Of a stretch of DNA of 5,290 bases, positions 1 to 5,134 are shown in pieces (positions within the stretch are counted from its first letter, which is position 1; the number at the start of each line of letters is the position of its first letter). The stretch covers positions 1-5,290 of the forward strand of contig JBBRZI010000046.1 in the NCBI GenBank assembly GCA_038236865.1. The letters are read 5' to 3'. Source of the DNA: UBA4729 sp038236865 (lineage in GTDB: Bacteria > Patescibacteriota > Saccharimonadia > Saccharimonadales > UBA4665). The notes beneath the pieces were generated by a model. The model saw nothing but the letters and a program-made list of their open reading frames with translations, did not search any database and was not told where the DNA came from. Both the position numbers and the translations under genes were made by a program.

Positions 1-657
1 GAAGACGATCAGGTTATCTTTCCGGCTTGGATTCGCTACTACGACGAGTTGCCTTCCCAGGAGCAGGATCATTACCGCTACACGGCCGTCGGCATTGATT
101 TGGCTATTTCACTGCGGACAACCGCTGACTGTACGGCCATGGTGTCAGCCCAAGTACACGGCAACGTCGAAGATCTCAAGATCTATATTTTACCTCGGCC
201 GGTTAACGCCCATCTGACTCATTTACAGACCCTAGACGAAGCCCGGGATCTCGTAGCACGGCTTGGCACCAAACACAGCGTCAAGCTCTACATCGAAGAT
301 GTGGGCTACCAGAGTGCTCTGATCGAACAACTGAACAGGGAGAACTACTCGGCCGAGGGCGTAAAAGTCTACGGCCAGGATAAACGGGCACGCCTAACGG
401 CGGTCAGCCATTTGGTTGAAAGTGGCAGGGTAGTTTTCCCGCGCCAAGGCTGTGAGCAGCTCATCCACCAGCTGACCGGTTTCGGTAGTGAGCGTTATGA
501 CGACTTGGCCGATGCGTTTGCGATCTTGCTCCAGCGGGTACTTGAGAATGATGGCGTTCGTTCGACCGGCACGGTGATGGTTGGTCGCCATAGCCTGTGG
601 GCAGGCTTTAGTGAGTTTGAGAACAACCGCTGGGTAACATTGAACGATAATTTTTAA
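1..657 (+). CDS. Phage terminase large subunit-like protein, C-terminal nuclease part (5' end outside window)
   Basis: The reading frame is open from base 1, so the gene begins upstream; 218 residues are visible, ending in TAA at 655-657. The visible part matches the C-terminal RNase H-like nuclease domain of TerL proteins, which cuts phage concatemers during DNA packaging. It aligns end to end with residues from about 294 of the next gene: the first 18 residues share 13 identities with it (DQVI, PAWI, YYD). The acidic nuclease residues appear conserved: D33 in GIDLAIS, E99 in YIED, and D167/D168/D171 in YDDLADA; a DKRARL motif is also shared. The last 35 or so residues differ from the paralogue. 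The TTG at 49 is inside the conserved domain and is not a credible start. Whether an ATPase domain lies upstream cannot be seen, so it could be a full TerL or a nuclease-only paralogue. Its stop overlaps the Shine-Dalgarno of the next gene, which suggests one transcript and coupled translation. Confidence 0.85.
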   Translation, partial: EDDQVIFPAWIRYYDELPSQEQDHYRYTAVGIDLAISLRTTADCTAMVSAQVHGNVEDLKIYILPRPVNAHLTHLQTLDEARDLVARLGTKHSVKLYIEDVGYQSALIEQLNRENYSAEGVKVYGQDKRARLTAVSHLVESGRVVFPRQGCEQLIHQLTGFGSERYDDLADAFAILLQRVLENDGVRSTGTVMVGRHSLWAGFSEFENNRWVTLNDNF

Positions 658-661
658 GGAG
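656..661 (+). promoter_or_regulatory. Ribosome binding site overlapping the upstream stop codon
   Basis: AAGGAG lies 8 bases before the ATG at 670 and shares its first two bases with the TAA stop of the preceding gene. This is a strong Shine-Dalgarno at good spacing. It fixes the start of the full-length terminase and suggests translational coupling of the two terminase genes. Confidence 0.8.
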
Positions 662-669
662 TACACGAT

Positions 670-2211
670 ATGAACGAGCAACCAGTCAATCTTCCCAGCA
701 TAATACCTAACCCACTACTGGAATCTATTCGGACAGACCGCAGTATCAGGATGGCTACAGCCCGGCAGAGTCACTATTGGTTCTTCCACATTTACCTTGG
801 TCGTTACGTCAAATACGCGACAGCCGACTTCCAGCGTGAGATGTTCGAAATTACCGAAGATCCAACCATCAAACACGCGGTGATTGTGGCCTTCCGCGGC
901 TCAGGCAAGTCGACAGTCATTACCTCTTCCTATCCGATTTGGGCAGTGCTGGGAACGCCACAGAAGAAGTTCATTCTACTCCTCAGCCAAACGCAGGCCC
1001 AAGCCAGAATGCACTTGGCAAACATTAAGCGGGAGTTTGAGACTAACGATATTCTACGTAAGGATTTCGGGCCACTCGAAGAATTTAGCGACGAATGGGG
1101 TTCAAGCTCATTGGTACTCACAAAATATGGCGCCCGTATTAGTGCCGCCTCAACCGACCAGAGTATACGGGGCATCCGTCACGGTGAATACCGCCCAGAC
1201 TTGGTCATTGTCGATGACGTGGAAGACATGATGTCGACTAAGACCCGCGAAGGCCGTGACAAAGTTTTTAAGTGGCTGATGGGTGAAGTCATCCCAGCTG
1301 GTGACCGTGATACCAAGATGATTATTGTTGGCAACCTACTCCACGAAGACTCACTACTCATGCGGCTCAAGCAGCGCTTTGAAGATAAGCGTCTGGATGG
1401 GATCTTCAGGGCATACCCGCTGGTCGACGAGAAAGGCCACATTCTCTGGCCGGGTAAATATGAAGACATGAAAGCAATTGCGCTCGAGCGTCGCAAGGTT
1501 GGTGACGATATTACCTGGCAGCGGGAGTATATGCTGAAGATTATTCCTGACGAGGATCAGGTAATCGATCCGGCCTGGATTCAGTATTACGATCAGTTGC
1601 CTGAGAAAACCGAGGCGAATGAGTACATTAACTCATTTCTGTCGGTTGACCTGGCTATCTCCCAAAGCGCCACGGCCGACTATACGGCCATTGTACTAAT
1701 CCACCTATTTGGCTACAAACTAGAGGATCGGCGCTATTACATCGATAAGACCTTTATTAACCGGAAAATGTCACATCTGGAGACTCTTGATACGATTGCA
1801 CTCATGTGCCGGGCGCTAGATCATAACGATGAAAAACGGCCACGAGTACTGGTCGAGCAAGTCCAGTACCAGGCGGCAGTGATTGAACAGCTCAAAGACC
1901 GGGATATTGAGTCGAAGGGCATCAAGATCCACGCCGACAAGAGAGCTCGCTTGCAACTGGCCAGCCCACTATTTGAACAAAGGACAGTCTATTTCCCTAA
2001 GGATCGGGCCGTAGCGCCGATCATTCAGCAGTTAGTTGGCTTTGGCGTCGAGAAGCATGATGACTTAGCTGACGCCATGTCGATGGGGCTAAATTACATT
2101 CAAATGAACGTCAAATGGGAAGTGACCTTTGGATTCGGCTGGTTGGGAGATGATAGCAGTGAGTACTTCGACTTTTGGGGAATTAAGTATCGGGACGACG
2201 AGAAGAAATAA
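670..2211 (+). CDS. Phage terminase large subunit (TerL), ATPase and nuclease
   Basis: This 513-residue protein has the usual length and two-domain plan of a TerL packaging motor, which uses ATP to drive DNA into the prohead at the portal and cuts the concatemer. The ATPase part shows a Walker A motif FRGSGKST at about 75-82 (K80), a Walker B-like LVIVDDVED at about 178-186, and a GNLLHEDS segment near 221-228 that fits the coupling motif. The nuclease part begins near residue 320 and shows acidic residues D327 (VDLAIS), E396 (VEQVQYQ) and D464/D465/D468 (HDDLADA), the expected RNase H-like metal site. The ATG at 670 has a strong Shine-Dalgarno. No small terminase, portal or capsid gene is visible; the partner upstream is a second TerL-like gene and the next gene downstream is a serine recombinase. 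All motifs look intact, so it is probably functional. The family call is firm; the phage type is not known. Confidence 0.93.
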   Translation: MNEQPVNLPSIIPNPLLESIRTDRSIRMATARQSHYWFFHIYLGRYVKYATADFQREMFEITEDPTIKHAVIVAFRGSGKSTVITSSYPIWAVLGTPQKKFILLLSQTQAQARMHLANIKREFETNDILRKDFGPLEEFSDEWGSSSLVLTKYGARISAASTDQSIRGIRHGEYRPDLVIVDDVEDMMSTKTREGRDKVFKWLMGEVIPAGDRDTKMIIVGNLLHEDSLLMRLKQRFEDKRLDGIFRAYPLVDEKGHILWPGKYEDMKAIALERRKVGDDITWQREYMLKIIPDEDQVIDPAWIQYYDQLPEKTEANEYINSFLSVDLAISQSATADYTAIVLIHLFGYKLEDRRYYIDKTFINRKMSHLETLDTIALMCRALDHNDEKRPRVLVEQVQYQAAVIEQLKDRDIESKGIKIHADKRARLQLASPLFEQRTVYFPKDRAVAPIIQQLVGFGVEKHDDLADAMSMGLNYIQMNVKWEVTFGFGWLGDDSSEYFDFWGIKYRDDEKK

Positions 2212-2222
2212 GCCTAGACTTC

Positions 2223-2239
2223 GTACCCCGTGGCGGTAC
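2223..2239 (+). promoter_or_regulatory. Small hairpin just before the recombinase start cluster
   Basis: GTACC (2223-2227) and GGTAC (2235-2239) form a 5-bp stem ending one base before the first possible recombinase start, GTG at 2241. No T-run follows, so it is not a typical terminator. Its position could affect ribosome access to the recombinase start, but a stem this short can occur by chance. Confidence 0.3.
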
Positions 2240-2249
2240 TGTGTTGGTG

Positions 2250-3578
2250 ATGGAATCGACTATCCCACAACAGATACAAACCGCGCCCGTCGCGACCAAA
2301 CTGATCTACTGCTTATACGCTCGCAAATCGAGTGAACAAGACGAGCGCCAAGCACTGTCCATCGAGCAGCAGATCAAGGAAATGACGCTATTGGCGGATC
2401 ATTGGGGTGTTGAAGTAGCAGAGATCCGCAAAGAGAGCCACTCATCAAAGGTGGCCGGTACCAGACCGGTCTTTAACCGCATGATTCAAGACATCCGACT
2501 CGGTTACTTCAATGCGATAATTACGTGGGCTCCGGATAGGCTTTCCAGATCGGCAGGAGATTTGGGCGTCTTAGTCGACCTCATGGACTCGGGTGGTTTG
2601 AAGGAAATCCGTACTCATGGGCAGACCTTCACCAATTCACCTAACGAGAAGTTCCTTCTGATGATCCTTGGGAGTCAGGCTAAGCTGGAGAACGACAATC
2701 GAGGATTGAACGTTATCCGGGGCTTACGCAACAAGGCTGCCAACGGCTGGCGACCAGGCGTGGCTCCAATTGGGTATCTGAATAACGGCCTTGGCGAGGA
2801 TAAGATTATTGTCGATCCGGTGCGTGCACCAGTCATTATTGAAATGTTCGAGAGAGTCGCCAAACAAGCGGCTACCGGGCGAGACCTCAAGAGATGGCTG
2901 GATACGAGCGGTTTTAAGACCAAGAGCGGGCAAGGATTGGTCTTAAGCCATATCTACCGGACACTAAAGAACCCCTTCTACTACGGACGCTTTAAGTACC
3001 CTACAACCATCGACACCTGGCATGAGGGTAAACATAAGCCATTGATCACTAAAGAGCTGTTTGACGAGGTTCAGGTGCAGCTGACGGTGGCACCGAAAGC
3101 TCCAGCCGGTACCAAAGAGTTCGGTTTCACTAGAATTATGAAGTGTGGTGCCTGTAAAACAGGGGTTACGGCCGAGGAGAAGCGCAAGATCTTAAAAGAC
3201 GGTCAGGTCAGACGCTATGTCTACTACCATTGTGGCAGGGCAAATAACTTGGACTGCGAGCAGCCCTACATTCGTGAGGGTGATCTCATGATTGAGCTCC
3301 TCGGCCTGATTGATGAACTGCCAATTGATGAGATTGGTGCTCAAGAGAAGTTTAAGCAAGAGATCGCGCGCTATGAGAAATTTGCCAACGGGATACTAGG
3401 CCAGAGCCCAACCCCATCCAATTCACCAACCATTGATCTACGGGCTTACGCCAAGTATGTACTGCAAGAGGGCACTCGCGAAGAAAAGCGCGAGATTCTG
3501 AGCTATGTAACGGGCGAGATCTTCTTGAAGGATCTCAAGGTCTATGTTGAGAAGAAAACTAGACGCAAAAAAATTTAG
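2250..3578 (+). CDS. Large serine recombinase / phage-type integrase
   Basis: Serine recombinases of this class cut and rejoin two short att sites through a covalent 5'-phosphoserine link, integrating or excising an element. Counting from the ATG at 2250 (442 residues), the N-terminal resolvase domain carries YARKSS with the likely nucleophile Ser27 and the arginine motif DRLSRS at about 96-101. A recombinase DNA-binding domain follows, from about WRPGVAPIGYL to the NPFYYGRF segment near 241-248. Next is a zinc ribbon with four cysteines (CGAC at 299-302, C328, C336), then a short charged C-terminal tail. The length suits a compact large serine recombinase. Start choice is uncertain: GTG 2241, TTG 2244, GTG 2247 and ATG 2250 are consecutive in-frame codons and none has a clear Shine-Dalgarno; ATG was preferred. 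The gene follows TerL by 38 bases in the same direction and sits at the edge of the phage-like block, facing host tRNA genes, as expected for an integrase. All catalytic residues appear present. Confidence 0.92.
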   Translation: MESTIPQQIQTAPVATKLIYCLYARKSSEQDERQALSIEQQIKEMTLLADHWGVEVAEIRKESHSSKVAGTRPVFNRMIQDIRLGYFNAIITWAPDRLSRSAGDLGVLVDLMDSGGLKEIRTHGQTFTNSPNEKFLLMILGSQAKLENDNRGLNVIRGLRNKAANGWRPGVAPIGYLNNGLGEDKIIVDPVRAPVIIEMFERVAKQAATGRDLKRWLDTSGFKTKSGQGLVLSHIYRTLKNPFYYGRFKYPTTIDTWHEGKHKPLITKELFDEVQVQLTVAPKAPAGTKEFGFTRIMKCGACKTGVTAEEKRKILKDGQVRRYVYYHCGRANNLDCEQPYIREGDLMIELLGLIDELPIDEIGAQEKFKQEIARYEKFANGILGQSPTPSNSPTIDLRAYAKYVLQEGTREEKREILSYVTGEIFLKDLKVYVEKKTRRKKI

Positions 3579-3584
3579 CTAGGT

Positions 3585-3628
3585 CAGTTCGAATCCCCTC
3601 CCCATGCGAATGGGAATGATTCGAACTG
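3585..3628 (+). repeat. Nested inverted repeat after the recombinase: candidate att site or hairpin
   Basis: Arms CAGTTCGAATC (3585-3595) and GATTCGAACTG (3618-3628) are perfect 11-bp inverted repeats. Inside them CCCAT (3601-3605) and ATGGG (3610-3614) form a second stem closed by GCGA, a GNRA-type loop. The 44-bp dyad starts 7 bases after the recombinase stop. Its size, its symmetry about a central dinucleotide and its position beside the gene fit a serine integrase att site. As RNA it would be a stable hairpin, but only four T's follow, after a gap, so it is a poor intrinsic terminator. The arms contain TTCGAA, the same core as tRNA T-loops. Function is inferred. Confidence 0.5.
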
Positions 3629-3656
3629 GATAGTTTTGAGGGCTTATTTTGGGTTC

Positions 3657-3701
3657 AAAAATCCCGCCCCTTCCACCCTATATAGGGGTTAGGGGGACGG
3701 G
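3657..3701 (-). terminator. Rho-independent terminator for tRNA-Ser(UGA)
   Basis: Read on the minus strand, a GC-rich hairpin (3701 to 3663, with CCCG/CGGG and CCCC/GGGG stems and an inner CCCTATATAGGG palindrome) is followed directly by ATTTTT (3662-3657). It starts about 20 bases after the end of the minus-strand tRNA-Ser. On the plus strand the hairpin is followed by A-rich sequence, so it terminates only leftward transcription efficiently. Confidence 0.75.
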
Positions 3702-3721
3702 TCGAAAAAGAAAATAATAAC

Positions 3722-3809
3722 TGGCGGAGGGGGTGGGATTCGAACCCACGGACCCGTGAAGGTCTCCGGTTTTCAAGACCGGTGCACTCGGCCGCTATGC
3801 GACCCCTCC
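3722..3809 (-). tRNA. tRNA-Ser (anticodon UGA)
   Basis: This is a class II tRNA of 88 nt including an encoded CCA (3722-3724). The acceptor stem GGAGGGG (3809-3803) pairs with CCCCTCC (3732-3726), with discriminator G at 3725. The anticodon stem CCGGT/ACCGG closes the loop CTTGAAA, giving anticodon TGA (3775-3773), which reads UCA. A variable arm with GACC/GGTC and a T arm GTGGG-TTCGAAT-CCCAC are present. The long variable arm and G discriminator fit serine. Its 3' end points toward the recombinase, so it is a plausible neighbour or target of element insertion, although no intact duplicate of its 3' end is visible in the window. Confidence 0.95.
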
Positions 3810-3827
3810 GGATATACGGACACGCAT

Positions 3828-3833
3828 ATTGTA
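3828..3833 (-). promoter_or_regulatory. Candidate -10 box for tRNA-Ser(UGA)
   Basis: On the minus strand TACAAT lies 18 bases before the tRNA 5' end, which would put the start of transcription about 12 bases upstream of the mature tRNA. It matches five of six bases of TATAAT. The -35 region is weak (TATGGC at 17-bp spacing), so the call rests mainly on position. Confidence 0.4.
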
Positions 3834-3837
3834 CACT
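3832..3837 (+). promoter_or_regulatory. Candidate -10 box for the membrane protein gene
   Basis: TACACT on the plus strand would start transcription near 3844, giving a leader of about 37 bases made up almost entirely of the hairpin around the start codon. It overlaps the minus-strand -10 of tRNA-Ser. No good -35 is seen, so this is tentative. Confidence 0.3.
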
Positions 3838-3849
3838 GAGCGCTCCATG

Positions 3850-3887
3850 CGCCATAATGCTTGGCAAGAGGATAAGCATTATGAGCG
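3850..3887 (+). promoter_or_regulatory. Hairpin enclosing ribosome binding site and start codon
   Basis: CATAATGCTT (3853-3862) and AAGCATTATG (3874-3883) are perfect 10-bp inverted repeats. They extend by CGC (3850-3852) with GCG (3885-3887) across a bulged A. The ATG start codon (3881-3883) is paired in the stem, and the 11-base loop holds the GAGG Shine-Dalgarno (3868-3871). In the mRNA this would hide the start codon and present the binding site in the loop. It could be a translational switch, a thermosensor, or, as DNA, an operator for a dimeric repressor. The geometry is seen directly; the function is inferred. Confidence 0.55.
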
Positions 3888-4501
3888 AAGAGCTCAATCA
3901 ACAGCCAGTTGAAGCCATAGTAGACGCAGAAGCTGAAGTCGTTCAAGATTCCGAATTGGATGAGCAGGCTTCGGCCGAAAATGTGAACGATGGTAGTTTT
4001 GATAATGCCGATGAGGATTTTCAGGAAGAAGCTGAGTATGAACCGGAGATTGCGTTTAGTTGGGAAGCTTCCGAGTACGTACATAATCATAAGTCAATGA
4101 TGTGGTACGGGGTGCTAGGAGCGACCGTTGTGGTATTGGCCGGTTTGGCTGTTTTGTTGCATTTATGGCTTGAGATAGGTGTTTTCGTGACAATGGGGGG
4201 AGCATTGGCGGTGTATGCGCACAAGCCACCGCGGACGATGAAGTATGAGCTGAGTGACCAAGGGGTTCATATCGACGGGAAAATGCATTTGTATGAAGAA
4301 TTCCGATCGTTTGGCGTGATACCAGATGAGGAATGGCACTCGATTGACTTGGAACCGGCGAAAAAGCTAAATATTCGGCGGGTGATTTTGTTCGATACTG
4401 AGGACTTCGATGAAATTGTGGATCATTTGGAGCTGCATTTGCCGAGGGAAGACCGCCCGCTGGACATAATTGAGCGGATTACTCGCTACGTGCGCTTCTA
4501 G
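3881..4501 (+). CDS. Conserved-type small membrane protein, function unknown
   Basis: The 206-residue protein begins at ATG 3881, 9 bases after GAGG; the open frame upstream runs through the tRNA on the other strand and is not coding. Residues 1-58 are very acidic and low in complexity (many E, D, A, Q), probably disordered. A WEASEYVHNHKS stretch leads into two hydrophobic segments at about 74-95 and 96-113, a likely helical hairpin. A soluble C-terminal part of about 90 residues follows (KYELSDQGVHIDGKMHLYEEF, then WHSIDLEPAKKL and a VILFDTED strand) and looks like an alternating beta fold ending in an amphipathic helix. This arrangement recalls small bacterial PH-like membrane proteins, and from memory such proteins occur in Patescibacteria; both points are inference. 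No catalytic motif is visible. It sits alone between divergent tRNA genes, so its neighbours do not reveal its role. Its start region lies in a strong hairpin, suggesting regulated translation. Confidence 0.85.
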   Translation: MSEELNQQPVEAIVDAEAEVVQDSELDEQASAENVNDGSFDNADEDFQEEAEYEPEIAFSWEASEYVHNHKSMMWYGVLGATVVVLAGLAVLLHLWLEIGVFVTMGGALAVYAHKPPRTMKYELSDQGVHIDGKMHLYEEFRSFGVIPDEEWHSIDLEPAKKLNIRRVILFDTEDFDEIVDHLELHLPREDRPLDIIERITRYVRF

Positions 4502-4503
4502 GC

Positions 4504-4532
4504 TTTATTTTGAGCGTGAGTTGTGCTAGAGT
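4504..4532 (+). promoter_or_regulatory. Candidate promoter of tRNA-Arg(GCG)
   Basis: TAGAGT (4527-4532), in the context TGTGCTAGAGT, is a -10-like box 23 bases before the tRNA. TTTATT (4504-4509) lies 17 bases upstream as a weak -35. TTGAGC at 4510 looks better as a -35 but its spacing to this -10 is too short. The promoter is expected here because no terminator-free upstream tRNA is present, but the boxes are imperfect. Confidence 0.35.
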
Positions 4533-4555
4533 CTGACGGTACTACATGATGGTAT

Positions 4556-4631
4556 GCGCTCGTAGCTCAGTGGATAGAGCATCGCCTTGCGGTGGCGGGG
4601 GTCGGAGGTTCAAGTCCTCCCGGGCGCACCA
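4556..4631 (+). tRNA. tRNA-Arg (anticodon GCG)
   Basis: This is a 76-nt class I cloverleaf with encoded CCA. Acceptor GCGCTCG (4556-4562) pairs with CGGGCGC (4621-4627), with one G-U pair. The D arm is GCTC/GAGC, the anticodon arm TCGCC-TTGCGGT-GGCGG, and the T arm GGAGG-TTCAAGT-CCTCC; the discriminator is A4628. The anticodon at 4589-4591 is GCG, reading CGC and CGU. A D-loop A following GG (position 20) and the A discriminator agree with known arginine identity elements. Most bacteria instead encode an ACG anticodon and convert it to ICG with TadA, so GCG is unusual. Confidence 0.95.
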
Positions 4632-4670
4632 AAATAAACACCTCACGTGAAAGTGGGGTTTTTATTTTGG
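4629..4670 (+). terminator. Terminator hairpin that includes the tRNA-Arg CCA end
   Basis: An 18-position stem runs from CC of the tRNA CCA (4629) to GG at 4670, with one mismatch (4639/4660), one G-U pair and a 6-base loop (4647-4652). The GC-rich top (ACCTCAC/GTGGGGT) followed by T-rich sequence makes a standard intrinsic terminator, and the A/T-rich base makes it nearly symmetrical, so it could act in both directions. The stem takes in the tRNA 3' end itself. Confidence 0.85.
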
Positions 4671-4828
4671 TTAATGGCTACCGCGTGTAATGACTAAAAT
4701 GTAGGCGAACTATTTTGATAAGTCTTCTAATATTTAGAATTCGTTAGCAAATTTACGCTCGAATGTCGGGGTCGTTTTCTAGAGTTTAGAATACCCCATT
4801 AATAGTAATGGGTTCGTTGTAATGTTTG

Positions 4829-4894
4829 GCGCCGGTAAAAATACTGCTTATCAGTTGTCTTGATTTGTTTTCGCGTGAGCAGAATGACCGGCGC
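4829..4894. repeat. Two-part inverted repeat, possible structured RNA
   Basis: GCGCCGGT (4829-4836) pairs with ACCGGCGC (4887-4894), and inside it CTGCTTA (4844-4850) pairs with TGAGCAG (4876-4882) with one G-U pair. A 7/4 internal loop separates the two stems, and a 25-base apical region follows. The nesting of two stems makes chance less likely than for a single one. Strand and function are unknown. Confidence 0.4.
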
Positions 4895-4947
4895 TTGAGC
4901 TAAACCGAATTTTTTCGAGAAATGCGATATGGTTCGGCGCTTGAGCT
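4889..4947. repeat. 13-bp direct repeat pair
   Basis: CGGCGCTTGAGCT occurs at 4889-4901 and again at 4935-4947, with start points 46 bases apart. The first copy overlaps the right arm of the inverted repeat at 4829-4894. Between them CCGAA (4905-4909) can pair with TTCGG (4933-4937). It could be a pair of protein-binding sites or a duplicated RNA element. Confidence 0.5.
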
Positions 4948-5011
4948 GATGCAAATTTCTTAGCCTCAACAAATCAGGCGAAATATGCTACCTTAAGTTG
5001 GTTATATTTGT

Positions 5012-5040
5012 TTTCATTCCAAAACATAAGCGGAATGAAA
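5012..5040 (+). repeat. 9-bp inverted repeat just upstream of tRNA-Ser(CGA)
   Basis: TTTCATTCC (5012-5020) and GGAATGAAA (5032-5040) are perfect inverted repeats with an 11-base spacer, ending four bases before the tRNA. It could be a hairpin in the tRNA precursor leader, a processing signal, or an operator. CCAAAA (5019-5024) and TTTTGG (5041-5046) give an alternative pairing that would reach into the tRNA acceptor. Confidence 0.45.
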
Positions 5041-5044
5041 TTTT

Positions 5045-5134
5045 GGAGAGGTCGCATAGTGGACTAGTGCGCCGCACTCGAAATGCGGTGAGGCCGCAAG
5101 GCTTCCGAGAGTTCGAATCTCTCCCTCTCCGCCA
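5045..5134 (+). tRNA. tRNA-Ser (anticodon CGA)
   Basis: This is a 90-nt class II tRNA with encoded CCA (5132-5134) and discriminator G5131. Acceptor GGAGAGG (5045-5051) pairs with CCTCTCC (5124-5130). The D arm uses GCA/TGC. The anticodon arm CCGCA-CTCGAAA-TGCGG gives anticodon CGA (5079-5081), which reads UCG. The long variable arm GAGGCC-GCAA-GGCTTC and T arm GAGAG-TTCGAAT-CTCTC are clear. It is the second serine tRNA in the window; since UGA can read UCG by wobble, this one is a dedicated extra isoacceptor. Confidence 0.95.

Larger units (their letters stand above)
4671..5044. other. Gene-free stretch with several hairpins and short repeats
   Basis: No credible coding frame crosses these 374 bases. 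It contains CCCATTA (4795-4801) / TAATGGG (4806-4812), a perfect 7-bp stem with a 4-base loop; a larger two-part stem at 4829-4894; a 13-bp direct repeat; and a 9-bp dyad just before tRNA-Ser(CGA). I see no RNase P, tmRNA or SRP RNA signature. A small structured RNA or a long regulatory leader for the tRNA is possible. TATGCT at 4984-4989 is a possible -10 box for the downstream tRNA. Confidence 0.5.

Noticed and set aside
3585..3628. Degenerate tRNA fragment at the dyad
   Set aside because: TTCGAAT looks like a T-loop, but the flanks cannot form a 5-bp T stem on either strand and no acceptor or anticodon arm is present.
3782..3880. Longer start for the membrane protein at 3782
   Set aside because: The extra 33 codons overlap the tRNA-Ser gene and have no coding character; ATG 3881 has a Shine-Dalgarno and starts a typical acidic N-terminus.
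3655..4090. Minus-strand open frames around tRNA-Ser(UGA) and the start of the membrane protein gene
   Set aside because: They overlap the tRNA, the terminator and a better-supported plus-strand gene, and lack ribosome binding sites.
1..4501. Alternative genetic code with TGA read as an amino acid
   Set aside because: No gene here uses TGA as stop, but none has an in-frame TGA either, and tryptophan positions use TGG; four genes are too few to argue for recoding.
4671..5044. CRISPR array
   Set aside because: Only two copies of a 13-bp repeat are present and no regular repeat-spacer pattern is seen.
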